A DNA stretch of 64,000 bases from an uncultured Bacteroidota bacterium (GTDB lineage: Bacteria; Bacteroidota; Bacteroidia; Chitinophagales; Chitinophagaceae): contig CAIKZP010000031.1 in NCBI GenBank assembly GCA_903831935.1, positions 74,401-138,400 on the forward strand, written 5' to 3'. Positions 21,864 through 31,344 of this stretch are shown one piece after another (position 1 is the first letter of the stretch; every line of letters starts with the position of its first letter). The notes under the pieces are model-generated. The model did no database searches. It worked only from the letters and a program-made list of their open reading frames with translations, and was not told where the DNA came from. Position numbers and translations under genes: made by a program.

Positions 21864-23510
21864 ATGCCTAGAGACAACTCCATCAAATCGGTTTTAATCA
21901 TTGGTTCAGGACCTATTATTATAGGCCAAGCCTGTGAATTCGACTATTCAGGCACACAAGCCGCTCGTAGCTTGCGTGAAGAGGGGATCGAAGTGATCCT
22001 TATTAACAGTAACCCTGCCACCATTATGACCGATCCAATGATGGCCGACAAGGTTTACCTACTCCCTTTGACCGTTGAAAGTATAGAAAAAATTTTAGAA
22101 GAGAACGAGATAGATTCCGTTTTGCCTACAATGGGCGGACAAACGGCATTAAATCTATGTAAAGAAGCCGACGAATTAGGGGTTTGGGAAAAATACGGGG
22201 TTAAGTTGATTGGTGTGGATATCGCTGCCATTGACACTGCCGAAGACCGTGAAAAGTTCCGCCAGTTGATGGTTCGTATTGGAATTGCAGTTGCACCTAG
22301 CCGTGTAGCCAATAGTTTTTTAGAAGGAAAAGAATTTGCCCAAGAAATAGGATTTCCTCTAGTAATTCGTCCATCTTTTACCCTTGGTGGTAGCGGAGGC
22401 GGATTTGTACACACCAAAGACGATTTGGATGGCGCACTAGAAAGAGGACTTAAAGCTTCTCCCATTCACGAAGTATTGGTAGAAAAAGCAGTTTTGGGAT
22501 GGAAAGAGTACGAATTAGAATTATTAAGAGATATCAATGATAATGTAGTTATTATCTGTACTGTTGAAAATTTAGACCCAATGGGCGTTCACACAGGCGA
22601 TAGTATTACTGTTGCACCAGCAATGACATTAAGTGACACAGCATACCAAGATATGCGCAACAAAGCCACTTTAATGATGCGTTCACTTGGTAATTTTACT
22701 GGTGGATGTAATGTGCAGTTTGCGCTCAACCCAGCAACCGAAGAATTGATTGCGGTAGAAATTAATCCACGCGTAAGTCGTTCATCGGCCTTGGCTTCAA
22801 AAGCAACAGGTTATCCAATTGCAAAAATTGCTGCGAAACTAGCTATTGGTTATTCGCTCGATGAATTAAAGAATCAAATTACTAAAACAACATCGGCTTA
22901 TTTTGAACCTGCTTTGGATTATGTGATTGTAAAAGTTCCTCGTTGGAATTTCGATAAATTCAAAGGAGCCAATGATACTTTAGGATTACAAATGAAAAGT
23001 GTGGGAGAGGTAATGGCCATTGGAAGAAGTTTTACCGAAGCCATTCAAAAAGCTTGTCAAAGTTTAGAAAATGAAGCGATTGGTTTGGGCTATTATGGAA
23101 AAAGTTTAATGAAGAGTGAAGAGATTGTAGAATACATTAAAACGCCAAAATGGGATCGTATTTTTAGAATCAAAGATGCTTTAATGCAAGGTTCTACTAT
23201 TAAATCTATTGCACAAGCCACTGGTATTGATCGTTGGTTCTTATACCAAATTCAACAAATCTGTGAAATTGAAAAAGAAATTGCAAAATATTCTTTAGAC
23301 ACTATTCCTACTGAGTTACTTAAAGAAGCCAAAAAGAATGGTTTTAGTGATTTGCAGATTGTTAAAATCATGAACAATACTTGCACAGAAGACGAGGTAT
23401 ATGAAAAGAGGAAAGCCTTAGGTATTACACGCGTTTATAAAATGGTGGATACTTGTAGCGCTGAATTTGAAGCGAAAACACCTTATTTCTACAGCACATT
23501 CGAAGGATAA
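21864..23510 (+). CDS. carB: Carbamoyl-phosphate synthase large subunit, N-terminal half only (carboxyphosphate synthetase plus oligomerisation domains)
   Basis: [76 protein letters not shown]; ends at [19 protein letters not shown] then stop. Confidence 0.93.
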   Translation: MPRDNSIKSVLIIGSGPIIIGQACEFDYSGTQAARSLREEGIEVILINSNPATIMTDPMMADKVYLLPLTVESIEKILEENEIDSVLPTMGGQTALNLCKEADELGVWEKYGVKLIGVDIAAIDTAEDREKFRQLMVRIGIAVAPSRVANSFLEGKEFAQEIGFPLVIRPSFTLGGSGGGFVHTKDDLDGALERGLKASPIHEVLVEKAVLGWKEYELELLRDINDNVVIICTVENLDPMGVHTGDSITVAPAMTLSDTAYQDMRNKATLMMRSLGNFTGGCNVQFALNPATEELIAVEINPRVSRSSALASKATGYPIAKIAAKLAIGYSLDELKNQITKTTSAYFEPALDYVIVKVPRWNFDKFKGANDTLGLQMKSVGEVMAIGRSFTEAIQKACQSLENEAIGLGYYGKSLMKSEEIVEYIKTPKWDRIFRIKDALMQGSTIKSIAQATGIDRWFLYQIQQICEIEKEIAKYSLDTIPTELLKEAKKNGFSDLQIVKIMNNTCTEDEVYEKRKALGITRVYKMVDTCSAEFEAKTPYFYSTFEG

Positions 23511-23518
23511 AATTTAGT

Positions 23519-23554
23519 TCAAAATATTTGGCTATTTAACGCCAAATATTTTGA
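23519..23554. terminator. Bidirectional terminator-like hairpin between convergent carB half and sulfatase gene
   Basis: Perfect 14-bp stem TCAAAATATTTGGC (23519-23532) / GCCAAATATTTTGA (23541-23554), 8-nt loop, overlapping the sulfatase stop. Confidence 0.7.
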
Positions 23555-25985
23555 CTTTTAAATTTCGCATTAATAAGTTCATGGGTAATACCTGTGTGTA
23601 GAAAGATAAATCGAATAATTTATTGCGGTAATTTTTGTACTCCTCTATTGTAAATAAATCATTGGTAGTAGTGGTGTTCCATTTCTTTTCTACATAATCT
23701 CCTTTGGTCATTTGCACAATATTATGGTGCGTATAGAATAAAAAATTACGCCCTTTGTGTGTGGTATCAATAATAGATAACCTAAATGAAGGTTGGTCTT
23801 CTAAGCCTGGGGTTTGTAAATTAATTTCTGCAGAAACTTCTACATAAATATATTTTTCGCCGATGGGTATTTTAATTTCTGGTAAAATAGTTGTGTCGGA
23901 ACTTTGCGTGAATATTTTTTGTGTAGTAGGATTTGAATAATCTAACAACAATTCTTTGGTTCCTGTTGGCAATACTTTATTTGCCGGAAAAATTTTATTG
24001 TTGTCGCATACATAAGAATTGATCAACTTAAAATTATTGAGCAATTGTTTCATGTATTGTTTAACGGAATCGTTCTCTACATGCTCTTCTAGCAAATTGG
24101 GTGTTAATCGATACAACTCGTCTCCTGAAAGATAATATCCTTTATAAATATAATCTGTCATTTCTCTACTCCACTCCATAAACGGCATAGCATGTGTATT
24201 TCTAAAACGTACACAAGTATCTAATACATCGCCAAGCCAGTTCACTTCTTTGGGTTTGTTTTGTAAAGCAGGATAATTATTTAATACCAACGAAGAAATG
24301 GTTGGCGCCAAATTATTGTGTGAGTTGACCGAATAAAATTTCTTCGGTGCTTTTAACATGGGCGAATAAACAATTAATGGAACATGGTAATCATCTATGC
24401 CACAAGTGGAAGGAAAAGATCCTATATGATGGTCTCCAGTAATAAAAAATATGGTGTTCGAATATTCTGGGCGCTTGGCATATTTGGCAAAAAAATCTCT
24501 GAAGCAATCATCGGCAAACATATAAGTAACCAATACCTCTTTGCTTTCTTTGAGTGTTTTCTTTACCGTTGATGTATTAGGAATTCCCAACATTTTTTTG
24601 TCAAACAATTTTTCGTAACGTGGCTTTTGCTCAAACAAATAAGGCATATGCGTTGTGCCTGTATGATAGATATTTAAATAGGGCGATTCATGTAAAGAAT
24701 CCATCACTTCAAAACTTCGGTTGAATAATGCATCATCCGGATAGCCCATCGACCAACCTTCAGAACCTACACCCATCTCTTTGTATTTGGCGCCGTATTT
24801 AGACAAAATCATGTCTGTTCCTTGTAAGCGCATATAACCACCCATATTATCAAAATCAGGATTAAACCCAATTAAAAAATTAGCATGGTATCCATTTGAT
24901 CGTAAAATATTGATGAGTGATAAATGATTGGGCATTACATTAATCACAGAAAATCCGCGTTTTCCATAAGGCAAGGAACCAGAAATGGCAGGATGTGCTG
25001 CAAAAGTTCCTGGAGCAGTACTTAAAAAATTATCCCAGGTTAAACTTTTATTGGAGAGTGAATCTAAAAATGGCGTAAAGCTTCCTGCATAAGCGCTATC
25101 GCCACTAAAATCACGCGACAAACCTTCCACCACCAATATCACAATATTTGGCGGCTTGGTTTTATTTAAATTAAAGAATGAACCAAGTACATCTTTACTA
25201 TTGTTTTCATGTAATAGTGGAAAGTCTTTTCTAGTAAATGCAAAAGGTTGGTTTTTTTGATAGAACGCAATAGCATCGGCCAATTCTTCTGGCGATAAAT
25301 TACTAGCATCAAAATTGTCTTTGTTTTTAAAGTATCGATAATTGTCAATTACCCAAAAAACAAATTTGTTGGAAGTAAAATAGTAGGCTTTTTTTTGTGC
25401 AAACCATTTTTGAGAAGGGTTAGCATAAGAAAAAAACAAGATAGATAATATAGATGCCGTTAACCATACGCGTATAAAAACCTTGCCAATGACACGAGAT
25501 TTAAATAGCCAATTGTTTAAGAAAAAATAAAGTACAACATATAATAAAAATGGCAAATACAATAAAGGGCCGCTAGTCATCATCTGCTTAGAAGTCATCC
25601 ATGATTCCTTTAAACTTCTTGTAAAAAACTCGTGATCGAATGGAGTGTTCCGTTCAGAAAAAACCACAATTAATGCGATATATAAAACAATTAGTAAAGT
25701 GTTGAGTGTATGTAAAACGATTCTAGCAGCCCGATTACTTGCCCAGCCTATTAGCAATAAAGGCAATAGAACGATTGCAGCATACAGCAAACAACCCCAA
25801 ATATCATAGAACCAACCCCCTAGTTCAAAATAAAACGCATGTTTTACAAAAGACTTAGAAGCCACTAAAAAGTATTCATAAAAGCGAATGCCGCAAATGG
25901 TAATAACCAATGCCACCATTGCTTTTAGATAAACTTGAATAAAAGAAAGGTTTTTAGTTGCTACCATAGAAAGATAAAAGTACAA
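23532..25985 (-). CDS. LTA synthase-like sulfatase/phosphatase-fold membrane transferase; probable start at internal MVATKNLS
   Basis: N-terminal TM helices then NIVILVVEGLSRDFSGDSAYAGSFTPFLDSLSNKSLTWDNFLSTAPGTFAAHPAISGSLP...FFITGDHHIG. Confidence 0.85.
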   Translation of the reverse strand: MYFYLSMVATKNLSFIQVYLKAMVALVITICGIRFYEYFLVASKSFVKHAFYFELGGWFYDIWGCLLYAAIVLLPLLLIGWASNRAARIVLHTLNTLLIVLYIALIVVFSERNTPFDHEFFTRSLKESWMTSKQMMTSGPLLYLPFLLYVVLYFFLNNWLFKSRVIGKVFIRVWLTASILSILFFSYANPSQKWFAQKKAYYFTSNKFVFWVIDNYRYFKNKDNFDASNLSPEELADAIAFYQKNQPFAFTRKDFPLLHENNSKDVLGSFFNLNKTKPPNIVILVVEGLSRDFSGDSAYAGSFTPFLDSLSNKSLTWDNFLSTAPGTFAAHPAISGSLPYGKRGFSVINVMPNHLSLINILRSNGYHANFLIGFNPDFDNMGGYMRLQGTDMILSKYGAKYKEMGVGSEGWSMGYPDDALFNRSFEVMDSLHESPYLNIYHTGTTHMPYLFEQKPRYEKLFDKKMLGIPNTSTVKKTLKESKEVLVTYMFADDCFRDFFAKYAKRPEYSNTIFFITGDHHIGSFPSTCGIDDYHVPLIVYSPMLKAPKKFYSVNSHNNLAPTISSLVLNNYPALQNKPKEVNWLGDVLDTCVRFRNTHAMPFMEWSREMTDYIYKGYYLSGDELYRLTPNLLEEHVENDSVKQYMKQLLNNFKLINSYVCDNNKIFPANKVLPTGTKELLLDYSNPTTQKIFTQSSDTTILPEIKIPIGEKYIYVEVSAEINLQTPGLEDQPSFRLSIIDTTHKGRNFLFYTHHNIVQMTKGDYVEKKWNTTTTNDLFTIEEYKNYRNKLFDLSFYTQVLPMNLLMRNLKVKIFGVK

Positions 25986-26062
25986 AACTAAGTTTTAATT
26001 ATTTTTGTGATATGGAATTGTGTGATCGGCAGTAACTTGCAACTTATTCGAATTCATGCTGA

Positions 26063-29000
26063 GTGCCAAATAATATGCCAGACCAACCTCAAGTTTTTCA
26101 TTCTGTTTCAAAAGCAAGATGGCAGCGATTTAAAATCGCTTACCGGTTTCTGCTTTTTTTAGGTCTATTGGCTATTGGGGTAATAATGATTGCTATTAGA
26201 AATATGGATAGCAATGAGCCAGAAATTTCATTGGCAAATAAAGCCATTAAAAAAGTATTAACCGATAAAGTTGCGCCATATAGAGAAAGTAAAATGGCAC
26301 AAGATTACCGAGGATTTAGAAATGCCATCAGTGCCAAATGGGCAAAAGGTAAAGTGGGTGGAAAAAATGACGATGTACTCGATCTTTCTACCTCGCCATT
26401 ATTTAGTGACAGCATTGGCATAAGAGCAGCTTTTTATGTAGCATGGGATCCTCAATCTTTTTACTCATTAGAAAAAAATATTTCGAAATTAAACTTAGTT
26501 ATTCCTGAGTGGTTTTTTATAGACCCTAATGCAGATACTTTATTTACCAATATTGACGCACGTGCACTAAAACTAATGAAAGCGTCGGGTGTAAGAATCA
26601 TGCCTATTCTTTCTAATAATTTTAAGCAAGAATTTAGGGGTGCTGCTATTCATAGAATTTTAACAAGCCCTATAAAAAAGCAAAAGCTAATCAATGACCT
26701 TGTTAAGCTATTAAAACAATACGATTTTGCAGGAGTAAATATTGATTTTGAAGAATTAGAGGCTACTAGTTCTGAAGATATTGTTGCATTTCAAAAAGAT
26801 GCATACGCACAATTACACGCCAATAATTTTTTGGTTTCGCAAGATGTGATTCCATTTAATGACGACTACAATTTCAAAGCACTTGCTAAATACAACGACT
26901 ATTTAATTTTAATGGCTTATGATCAATTCCACACAGAAACTAAGCCTGGACCAATTTCTTCGCAACGCTGGATTCAAGCAGCACTAGATGCAATGGATGA
27001 CCATGTTATTGCGTCAAAAATTATTCTGGGCATGGCTGCCTATGGCTATGATTGGAAACTAAAAAGCAAACAAGTAGAAGTGCTATCTTATCAAGAAGCA
27101 CTGGCCAATGCCAAGGAAAGCGATGCTGTAGTTGACTTTGACAATGACACTTATAATTTACACTACCAATATTACGATGGTGCCGACTCTATGCATGAAG
27201 TGCATTTTACAGATGCCGCTACCAATTTTAATATTTTGCGTTTTGCAACAGAATATCGATTAGCGGGAACCGCACTATGGCGTTTAGGAAGCGAAGACAG
27301 TAGGCTTTGGGAATTCTACCATAAGTCAATGACCAAAGAAGCCTTACAAAGTTTTGACTTTAAGGAGTTCAGTAAAGTACCCGCAGGAACTAAACCAGAT
27401 TATATTGGAGAGGGTGAAGTTTTAGATGTGATTGCAACACCAACACCAGGAATGATTACGCCAGAAATTGACAAAGTTGATATGCTAATTAGCGAAGAAG
27501 CATATACCAAACTTCCATCAACTTATGTGATTCGAAAATTTGGCGAAACAAAAAAAAGAAAATTAGTACTCACTTTTGATGATGGACCAGATAGAGTATA
27601 CACCAAACAAATTTTAGACACACTAGCTTTCTACCATGTGCCTGCAAACTTCTTTGTAGTTGGGATTGAAGCAGAAAATAATATCCCTTTAGTTAAAAGA
27701 ATTTTTAGAGAAGGGCACGAGCTAAGTAACCATACTTTTTTTCATCCTAATATGGCCAAGGTTAGTACACAGCGCGCCAATTTAGAAATGGACTTAACAA
27801 GGTTATTGATTGAATGTATCACAGGGCATAGTACCATTATGTTTCGAGCGCCTTTTAATGCTGATAGTGAGCCCGATAAAAGCGAGGAATTAATTCCTGT
27901 AGCATTAAGCAGAAAAAAGAATTACCTAACTGTTGGCGAAAGTATTGATCCCGAAGACTGGCAAAAAGAAGAAGTGCCCAACTTTAATGCAGATACAATT
28001 TTTAATCGGGTGGTGGCTGTTTATAATAAGCGAATTAACAACCCCGATAAAACGGATACTAGTGGTGTAAATGGAAATATTATTTTATTACACGATGCAG
28101 GTGGAGACAGATCTGCAACAGTAGAAGCTACTGGTAAGATCATACGGTTTTTCCAAAGCAGGGGTTACACTTTTACCACAGTAGCAGATTTATTAGGAAA
28201 AAAACCTGAAGACGTAATGCCTGAAGTGCCCAAAGGCAGTGGTTATTATGCACTTCAAGCCAATTATATTTTTGCCGAAATAGGTTATTTGAGTGGTGCA
28301 TTTTTATATGCCCTATTCTTGTTATTTCTTTTATTAAGCGCCATTAGACTTATTGTGATTTTTATACTAGCTGCGCTAGAAAGAAAAACCGAGACGCTTA
28401 AAAATAATACTGCTATTACTATCAATCAATATCCATTAGTTTCCATTATTGTACCTGCATACAACGAAGAAGTAAATGCGGTGAACTCTATTGAAAATTT
28501 ATTAAAATGCAATTACCCTGTTTTTGAAATCATATTTATTGATGACGGTAGTACCGATGCAACTTATAAAAAAGTGACTGATGCCTTTGAATTTAATTCA
28601 TTGGTTAAAATATTAACCAAATCAAATGGCGGTAAAGCCTCAGCATTAAATCATGGAATAGAACATTCGGCAGCACAGTATGTGGTATGTATTGATGCAG
28701 ATACACAATTGGCTACAGATGCAGTGAGTAAGCTCATGCAACATTTTTTAAACCCAATTGGAGGTCAAAAAATTGGCGCAGTAGCAGGCACAGTAAAAGT
28801 GGGGAATGAAATAAATGTTTTAACCAAATGGCAGAGTATTGAATATACAGTAGGCCAAAATTTAGACCGAAAAGCATTTGCACAAGTGAACGCTATTACG
28901 GTGGTTCCTGGAGCAATTGGTGCATTCAACAAAACTGTTTTATTAGATGCCGGTGGATTTACAACAGACACGCTTGCAGAAGACTGCGACCTTACTATTC

Positions 29001-29515
29001 GTATTTTAAAATTAGGCTACCAAATAACCAATGAACAAAATGCCGTTGCATTTACAGAAGCCCCAGAAACTGTTAAGCAGTTTTTGAAGCAACGATTCCG
29101 TTGGAGCTTTGGGGTGATGCAAACTTTTTGGAAACACAAAGAATTATTGTTTAATACCAAGTATAAAGCATTAGGGTTTATTGCTTTTCCAGACATGCTT
29201 TTGTTTAAATACATCATCCCATTATTCAGCCCTATTGCAGATTTTTTAATGGTAATTGGATTATTAACAGACAATGCCGCGAAAATTGGGCGCTATTATT
29301 TGGTATTTATAATAGTGGATGCCATCACTGCAAGTATTGCATTTGCCTTTGCAAAAGAAAAAGTATGGAAGTTAGTTTGGTTAATTCCCCAACGACTAAT
29401 CTATCGATGGTTGATGTTATGGGTATTATTTAAGTCGATGCGTCAGGCAATTAAAGGAGAATTACAACACTGGGGCGTATTAAAAAGAACAGGAAATGTA
29501 AAAGACATTGTATAG
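26063..29515 (+). CDS. Trifunctional GH18-like / CE4 polysaccharide deacetylase / GT2 processive glycosyltransferase fusion; ATG at 26075 may be the real start
   Basis: GH18 FAGVNIDFEE; CE4 LTFDDGPD, NHTFFHPN, RAPFN, ILLHDAGGD; GT2 SIIVPAYNEE, DDGSTD, CIDADTQ, LAEDCDLTIR, KQRFRWSFG. Confidence 0.93.
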   Translation: MPNNMPDQPQVFHSVSKARWQRFKIAYRFLLFLGLLAIGVIMIAIRNMDSNEPEISLANKAIKKVLTDKVAPYRESKMAQDYRGFRNAISAKWAKGKVGGKNDDVLDLSTSPLFSDSIGIRAAFYVAWDPQSFYSLEKNISKLNLVIPEWFFIDPNADTLFTNIDARALKLMKASGVRIMPILSNNFKQEFRGAAIHRILTSPIKKQKLINDLVKLLKQYDFAGVNIDFEELEATSSEDIVAFQKDAYAQLHANNFLVSQDVIPFNDDYNFKALAKYNDYLILMAYDQFHTETKPGPISSQRWIQAALDAMDDHVIASKIILGMAAYGYDWKLKSKQVEVLSYQEALANAKESDAVVDFDNDTYNLHYQYYDGADSMHEVHFTDAATNFNILRFATEYRLAGTALWRLGSEDSRLWEFYHKSMTKEALQSFDFKEFSKVPAGTKPDYIGEGEVLDVIATPTPGMITPEIDKVDMLISEEAYTKLPSTYVIRKFGETKKRKLVLTFDDGPDRVYTKQILDTLAFYHVPANFFVVGIEAENNIPLVKRIFREGHELSNHTFFHPNMAKVSTQRANLEMDLTRLLIECITGHSTIMFRAPFNADSEPDKSEELIPVALSRKKNYLTVGESIDPEDWQKEEVPNFNADTIFNRVVAVYNKRINNPDKTDTSGVNGNIILLHDAGGDRSATVEATGKIIRFFQSRGYTFTTVADLLGKKPEDVMPEVPKGSGYYALQANYIFAEIGYLSGAFLYALFLLFLLLSAIRLIVIFILAALERKTETLKNNTAITINQYPLVSIIVPAYNEEVNAVNSIENLLKCNYPVFEIIFIDDGSTDATYKKVTDAFEFNSLVKILTKSNGGKASALNHGIEHSAAQYVVCIDADTQLATDAVSKLMQHFLNPIGGQKIGAVAGTVKVGNEINVLTKWQSIEYTVGQNLDRKAFAQVNAITVVPGAIGAFNKTVLLDAGGFTTDTLAEDCDLTIRILKLGYQITNEQNAVAFTEAPETVKQFLKQRFRWSFGVMQTFWKHKELLFNTKYKALGFIAFPDMLLFKYIIPLFSPIADFLMVIGLLTDNAAKIGRYYLVFIIVDAITASIAFAFAKEKVWKLVWLIPQRLIYRWLMLWVLFKSMRQAIKGELQHWGVLKRTGNVKDIV

Positions 29516-29617
29516 ACACTGAAATATAATCGGAGTAAAAACGAGCATTATTACCCAAAACTGCCCTTCTTTTCTTTACTTTGCAGCAATTTATATCCAG
29601 TGCATCATTTTATATAA

Positions 29618-30613
29618 TTGATTCACTATCAAAAGAAACTACCAATAGTTATGAAATTAACTGATATCCAAGTACAAAATGAGAAAGAAACCCGCGGTGG
29701 GTTTGGTGAAGGCATCTACGAAATTGGAAAAGAAAATGAAAATGTAGTGGTGTTAACCGCAGACTTAGCAGGCTCTTTAAAACTAGGACCCTTTATTAAA
29801 GACTTCCCTAACCGTTTTGTACAAGTAGGTATTGCCGAAGCGAATATGATTGGTATTGCCGCTGGTATGACCATTGGCGGTAAAATTCCATATACCACTA
29901 CTTTTGCCAATTTTAGCACTGGTAGGGTTTACGATCAAATTCGTCAAAGCGTTGCTTATAGCGGTAAAAACGTTAAAATATGTGCTTCTCATGCTGGCTT
30001 AACACTAGGAGAAGATGGTGCAACTCACCAAATTTTAGAAGATATTGGTTTGATGAAAATGTTACCAGGCATGACCGTTATTGTGCCTTGTGATTTTAAC
30101 CAAACCAAGGCTGCTACCAAAGCAATTGCCAATTATGAAGGTCCAGTATACCTACGTTTTGGACGTCCAAAATGGCCAAACTTTACAGCAGTTGACGGAT
30201 CGGATTTTGAAATTGGAAAAGCACAAAAACTAAGTGATGGTGCAGACGTTTCTATTTTTGCTTGCGGACACATGGTTTGGAAAGCTATTGAAGCAGGAAG
30301 AATTTTAGAAGCAAAAGGCATTAGCGTTGAACTCATTAACGTGCATACTATTAAGCCATTAGATACCGAAGCAATATTGGCTTCAATCAGCAAAACCAAA
30401 TGCGCTGTAACAGTAGAAGAACACAATGTGATTGGTGGATTGGGTGATGCTATTGCACAAGTGGCTGCAAAAAATTGTCCAATTCCTATTGAATATATTG
30501 GCACCAACGATACTTTTGGAGAAAGCGGTAAACCAACAGAACTATTAACAAAGTATGGCCTAGACACACCATTTATTGTAAGCGCTGTTGAAAAAGTAAT
30601 GGCTAGAAAATAA
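29618..30613 (+). CDS. Transketolase C-terminal subunit (pyrimidine-binding plus C-terminal domains); probable start ATG 29651
   Basis: QVGIAEANMIGIAAGMTIGGKIPYTTTFANFSTGRVYDQIRQSVAYSGKNVKICASHAGLTLGEDGATHQ. Confidence 0.94.
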   Translation: MIHYQKKLPIVMKLTDIQVQNEKETRGGFGEGIYEIGKENENVVVLTADLAGSLKLGPFIKDFPNRFVQVGIAEANMIGIAAGMTIGGKIPYTTTFANFSTGRVYDQIRQSVAYSGKNVKICASHAGLTLGEDGATHQILEDIGLMKMLPGMTVIVPCDFNQTKAATKAIANYEGPVYLRFGRPKWPNFTAVDGSDFEIGKAQKLSDGADVSIFACGHMVWKAIEAGRILEAKGISVELINVHTIKPLDTEAILASISKTKCAVTVEEHNVIGGLGDAIAQVAAKNCPIPIEYIGTNDTFGESGKPTELLTKYGLDTPFIVSAVEKVMARK

Positions 30614-30638
30614 TAGAATAAACCTTGTTTAAATATTT

Positions 30639-30668
30639 AAACCGCGGCCTTGGTTGCGGTTTTTTTAT
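30639..30668 (+). terminator. Rho-independent-like terminator downstream of the transketolase subunit
   Basis: AAACCGC (30639-30645) / GCGGTTT (30656-30662) followed by a T-rich tract. Confidence 0.75.
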
Positions 30669-30673
30669 TTTCA

Positions 30674-31318
30674 TTATGGCGCCAATCTTTCTAAAGTCCA
30701 GGAATGATTGTCATTTAGTTTGTAATGCATACGATCGTGCATTCTACTACTGCGACCTTGCCAGAATTCCATAGCTATAGGCTTCACTACATAACCACCC
30801 CAATGATTAGGACGGGGAATATAATTTTCTCCAAACTCTTGTTCAAAATGCACAAAATTGTTTTCTATAATTGTACGATCAGCAATCACGGTGCTTTGTG
30901 GCGAAGACCAAGCACCAATTCTGCTACCTGCAGGACGAGATTGAAAATAAGCATCACTTTCAGATGCGTGTATTTTTTCTATCCGACCCTCAATACGAAC
31001 TTGTCGTTCTAATTCTTTCCAAAAAAACACCAAAGAAGCATATGGATTTTCGGCAATGTCTTTTCCTTTTTGACTATTATAGTTGGTAAAAAAAACAAAG
31101 CCGTTTTGGTCATATCCTTTTAATAAAACAATTCTTGCAGAAGGAATACCTTGTAACGATGCTGTAGCCAAGGTCATAGCGTTTACTTCGTCAATTTCAG
31201 AGTTTAATGCTTCGTCCCACCAACGCGTGAACTGTTCGAAGGGGTTGGCTGCAACATCCGCTTCTAGTAATGATTTCATGCGATAATCAGAACGTATATC
31301 AGCGATTGGCGATTTCAT
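30674..31318 (-). CDS. pdxH: Pyridoxamine 5'-phosphate oxidase
   Basis: GIPSARIVLLKGYDQNGFVFFTNYNSQKGKDIAENPYASLVFFW...QSRPAGSRIGAWSSPQS...RMHDRMHY. Confidence 0.97.
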   Translation of the reverse strand: MKSPIADIRSDYRMKSLLEADVAANPFEQFTRWWDEALNSEIDEVNAMTLATASLQGIPSARIVLLKGYDQNGFVFFTNYNSQKGKDIAENPYASLVFFWKELERQVRIEGRIEKIHASESDAYFQSRPAGSRIGAWSSPQSTVIADRTIIENNFVHFEQEFGENYIPRPNHWGGYVVKPIAMEFWQGRSSRMHDRMHYKLNDNHSWTLERLAP

Positions 31319-31344
31319 AAAAACTTATTTAAAGCAAAGTTAAC

